Assembly (NCBI GenBank): GCA_019242435.1
Contig: JAFAVN010000556.1
Location: forward strand, 1-7,572
DNA from: Verrucomicrobiota bacterium
Lineage (GTDB): Bacteria; Verrucomicrobiota; Verrucomicrobiia; Chthoniobacterales; JAFAMB01
Length of the DNA stretch: 7,572 nucleotides
Direction: 5' to 3'
This document shows, in pieces, positions 5,653-7,572 of the stretch. The translations under genes and the position numbers were made by a program. How positions within the stretch are numbered: the first letter of the stretch is position 1; each line of letters opens with the position of its first letter. The notes beneath the pieces were generated by a model that had not been told where the DNA came from, made no database searches, and saw nothing but the letters and a program-made list of their open reading frames with translations.

Positions 5653-5928
5653 ATGAAGAAATCATCTTCAATCCTGGCTGCAGCCTTACAGTTGTTGGCA
5701 TGTGCAGGGCTGTTCCCCGAGACGAGTGCCGCAAAAGTGGACGATTCCAGCACGGCGAACGCAACTATTTCAGAAAGACTTGCCAGAGTTCGCACGGCGT
5801 TGATCAACCAGTCACAATCCGATGCGAAAGACGCCGGGATCCAGCTCACCGGCTGGGGCAACTGGCACAACGGTTGGCGCAACTGGGGCAACGGCTGGCG
5901 CAAGTGGCATAACTGGGGCAACTTTTAG
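5653..5928 (+). CDS. Secreted Trp-repeat peptide, putative GrrA-like (cyclophane) RiPP precursor
   Basis: This 91-residue protein has three parts. A signal peptide (about 1-27) starts MKKSSSILAAALQLLACAG. A polar helical leader follows, with ISERLARVRTALINQSQ (39-55). The C-terminal core (67-91) reads as heptads GWGNWHN, GWRNWGN, GWRKWHN and a final WGNF. All seven Trp lie in W-X-N or W-X-K triplets. GrrA/OscA1-family precursors have the same plan: signal peptide, an R-L-x-R-[IV/L]-x-x-A-L leader and a Gly/aromatic/Asn-rich core. Radical SAM/SPASM enzymes cross-link such three-residue motifs into cyclophanes. The modification is inferred because no maturase is in the window. C17 after LLA could alternatively be a lipobox Cys. 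ATG 5653 is chosen because it begins the signal peptide; AAGGA is present but 17 bases away. It precedes the sulfate-binding gene by 82 bases on the same strand. Confidence 0.75.
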   Translation: MKKSSSILAAALQLLACAGLFPETSAAKVDDSSTANATISERLARVRTALINQSQSDAKDAGIQLTGWGNWHNGWRNWGNGWRKWHNWGNF

Positions 5929-5984
5929 ATCTGCGGCTTCGCGTCCATTTTTCGACTTTACCCCAGCGGCACAGTATGCATTTG

Positions 5985-6025
5985 TAAACCCGACACAATA
6001 AGTCGGGTTTATGCTGCTTTTTTTT
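5985..6025 (+). promoter_or_regulatory. Hairpin ending in the start codon of the sulfate-binding gene, followed by T8 (attenuator or terminator)
   Basis: TAAACCCGAC (5985-5994) and GTCGGGTTTA (6002-6011) form a perfect 10-bp stem with a 7-base loop. The last base is the A of ATG 6011, and two G-U pairs could take in the rest. After CTGC comes a run of eight T (6018-6025) inside the coding region. The structure could terminate part of the transcription from the peptide gene, lowering sulfate-binding protein expression, or hide the start codon. No Shine-Dalgarno is seen between hairpin and ATG. Confidence 0.5.
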
Positions 6026-7018
6026 CGCCCAATTCTCTCCTTCCTTATCGCAGGCGCCGCTCCTACCCTCTTTGCGGCGGAACCGATTCATCTGCTGAAT
6101 GTTTCGTATGATCCCACGAGGGAATTTTACGAACAGATCAACCAGGTATTCATTAAAGACTATCAGGCAAAGACCGGAAAACAGGTAGTAATCGACCAGT
6201 CTCACGGTGGTTCCGGCAAACAGGCTCGCTCAGTCATCGACGGCCTCGAGGCAGACGTTGTGACGCTTGGTTTAGCAGCGGATATCGATGCCCTTCACGA
6301 CAACGGCAGTCTGGTGATCGCGGATTGGCAAAAGCGATTTCCCCATAATAGCTGCCCGTACACGTCGACCATCGTGCTCCTGGTACGAAAGGGTAACCCA
6401 AAGGGCATCAAGGATTGGCCCGACCTTCTTAAACCCGGGATTCAGGTCATCACGCCGAATCCAAAAACCTCGAGTGGCGGCCGGTGGAATTTTCTGGCCG
6501 CCTGGGGATACGCGCTGAAGTCGAGCCAAAATGATGAGTCCAAGGCAAAAGCCTTCGTCACTTCCCTCTACCAGAATGTACCGGTTCTCGATTCCGGTGC
6601 TCGCGGATCAACTACTACCTTTGTACAACGAGAACTAGGCGACGTTCTCATCGCTTGGGAAAACGAAGCTTATCTGAGCCTAAAGGAATTCGGGCCAGCA
6701 AAATTCGAGATTGTGAACCCTTCTGTCAGCATCCTGGCTGAGCCTCCAGTAGCCGTCGTTGATAAGGTGGTAGAAAAGAAAGGGACGCGAGACGTCGCCA
6801 CGGCTTACCTCAAATTCCTTTACACGCCGGTCGGGCAGGAGATCGCGGCCAAGAATTTCTACAGGCCGATCGACCAACAGGTCTTCGAAAAATACAGCAG
6901 CCAGTTTCCAAAGATTGAGCTTTTCACCGTTGACGGTCTCTTCGGCGGGTGGAAGCAGGCGCAACCCAAGTTCTTCGCCGACGGCGGCGTATTCGACCAG
7001 ATCTATCAGCCGAAATGA
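6011..7018 (+). CDS. sbp: Sulfate/thiosulfate ABC transporter periplasmic binding protein
   Basis: This 335-residue protein binds sulfate (possibly thiosulfate) in the periplasm for the CysTWA importer, the entry point of assimilatory sulfur metabolism. Residues 1 to about 22 are a signal peptide ending LFA before AEPIH. Family signatures are NVSYDPTREFY (30-40), QSHGGSGKQAR (63-73), DVVTLGLAADIDAL (82-95), NPKTSSGGRWNFLAAWGYAL (150-169), DSGARGSTTTF (194-204) and AWENEA (215-220). The length is normal for Sbp/CysP; the two are not easily told apart here. ATG 6011 is the only usable start because TAA lies in frame at 5999. The N-terminus has just one Arg (R6), so it is a weakly charged signal peptide. 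The TGA overlaps the ATG of the permease gene, indicating coupling. Sulfur-starvation control is expected from the family but no operator is identified. Confidence 0.96.
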   Translation: MLLFFRPILSFLIAGAAPTLFAAEPIHLLNVSYDPTREFYEQINQVFIKDYQAKTGKQVVIDQSHGGSGKQARSVIDGLEADVVTLGLAADIDALHDNGSLVIADWQKRFPHNSCPYTSTIVLLVRKGNPKGIKDWPDLLKPGIQVITPNPKTSSGGRWNFLAAWGYALKSSQNDESKAKAFVTSLYQNVPVLDSGARGSTTTFVQRELGDVLIAWENEAYLSLKEFGPAKFEIVNPSVSILAEPPVAVVDKVVEKKGTRDVATAYLKFLYTPVGQEIAAKNFYRPIDQQVFEKYSSQFPKIELFTVDGLFGGWKQAQPKFFADGGVFDQIYQPK

Positions 7019-7572
7019 GCAGCGCCGTTCCTTTCAGCCTGTGGTGGCGTAGGCAGGTCCTCCCCGGTTTCGGGCTGACTCTGGGTTTCACGCTATTGTA
7101 CCTCAGCCTGATCGTCCTGATTCCTTTACTGGCTCTTTTTATTAAGGCATCGGGGATCGGTCTCGATGGTTTTGTCAGGACCATTTTGACACCCCGGGTC
7201 GTGGCAGCTTTCCAACTAAGTTTTTCCACCTCGTTTTTTGCTGCCTTCGTAAACTTTTTTTTAGGGACGATGCTGGCTTGGGTACTGGTTAGATATCAAT
7301 TTCCGGGGCGGCGTTTGCTTGATGCCATCGTCGATTTCCCTTTCGCCTTACCTACTGCCGTTGCTGGAATTGCGCTGACCGCGATCTATTCGCCAAATGG
7401 CTGGCTGGGTGCACCCATCAAAGCGCTGACCGGTCTCAAACTCACGTTTACTCCGTGGGGAGTCTTTATCGCGCTTGTCTTCATCGGGCTTCCCTTCGTG
7501 GTCCGGACCGTACAACCGGTATTGGCCGATCTCGACTACGAATTCGAAGAGGCGGCTGCCAGCCTGGGCGCA
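7015..7572 (+). CDS. cysT: Sulfate ABC transporter permease CysT/CysU (3' end cut by window)
   Basis: This is one of the two inner-membrane permease subunits of the sulfate/thiosulfate importer, partner of CysW and the ATPase CysA. The visible 186 residues begin MSSAVPFSLWWRRQVLPGFGL at the ATG of an ATGA overlap with the binding-protein gene. TM helices are visible at about 17-43 (LTLGFTLLYLSLIVLIPLLAL), 65-92 (SFFAAFVNFFLGTMLAWVL) and 108-126, and one around 148-165. DFPFALPTAVAGIALT (107-122) is the characteristic CysT segment. The frame ends in EEAAASLGA (178-186), the start of the EAA loop that docks on the ATPase. About 90-100 residues are missing. CysW and CysA are expected next. Confidence 0.95.
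   Translation, partial: MSSAVPFSLWWRRQVLPGFGLTLGFTLLYLSLIVLIPLLALFIKASGIGLDGFVRTILTPRVVAAFQLSFSTSFFAAFVNFFLGTMLAWVLVRYQFPGRRLLDAIVDFPFALPTAVAGIALTAIYSPNGWLGAPIKALTGLKLTFTPWGVFIALVFIGLPFVVRTVQPVLADLDYEFEEAAASLGA

Noticed and set aside
5653..5928. OscA/YezD (DUF2292) small protein, which often precedes sulfate-binding genes
   Set aside because: No resemblance to that family; this protein has a signal peptide and Trp repeats.
6018..6025. T8 run as a phase-variation tract in the sulfate-binding gene (another T8 lies near 7255-7262 in cysT)
   Set aside because: Runs of eight are modest and common as Phe/Leu codons in membrane or signal segments; no sign of a phase-variable system.
1..7572. CRISPR arrays, tRNA or rRNA genes, insertion sequences
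   Set aside because: No regularly spaced repeats with spacers, no cloverleaf or rRNA sequence, and no transposase coding region were seen.

Overview
The window reads as ordinary bacterial chromosome: dense genes, short intergenic gaps and moderate to high GC. It comes from a diderm bacterium, shown by two metabolite-uptake systems with signal-peptide-bearing binding proteins and an Lnt-type lipoprotein N-acyltransferase. Sequence style, small dispersed GAACTTC/GGTTCGAA-type repeats and gene content fit a soil Verrucomicrobiota-like organism, but that placement is an impression and no marker gene is present to prove it.

Left third (1-2081, minus strand): a metal-uptake operon of the ZnuABC/TroABC/MntABC class. 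It is read as substrate-binding protein (1188-2081), then a small membrane-anchored protein of unknown function (772-1191, ATGA overlap with the binding protein), then the ATPase (689 to beyond position 1). The permease is presumably just outside the window. Immediately upstream of the binding-protein start are three helically phased TTGCAA/TTGCAG boxes that look like an operator.

Middle (2082-5392): an Rrf2-family regulator with four cysteines (GTG start 2286, possibly leaderless) converges on a three-TM plus coiled-coil protein of unknown function (2833-3627, minus). That gene is divergent from a diverged apolipoprotein N-acyltransferase homologue (3680-5392) that keeps the Glu-Lys-Cys triad. 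The 3' end of the latter runs into a GGTTCGAAGT repeat cluster that encodes its last residues and its stop codon.

Right third (5393-7572, plus strand): a good sigma70-type promoter (TTGGCA-N17-TACAAT) and a leader of about 140 nt precede a 91-residue secreted peptide. Its C-terminus consists of three seven-residue Trp repeats plus a remnant: seven Trp, six with Asn at +2 and one with Lys. This looks like a GrrA-like, cyclophane-type RiPP precursor, with no maturase in view. After a 10-bp hairpin that ends in the next start codon comes a sulfate/thiosulfate-binding protein (6011-7018). It is coupled by ATGA overlap to the permease CysT (7015 onward, cut by the window end). The most interesting part of the window is this Trp-repeat peptide directly upstream of, and probably co-transcribed with, a sulfate ABC transporter.
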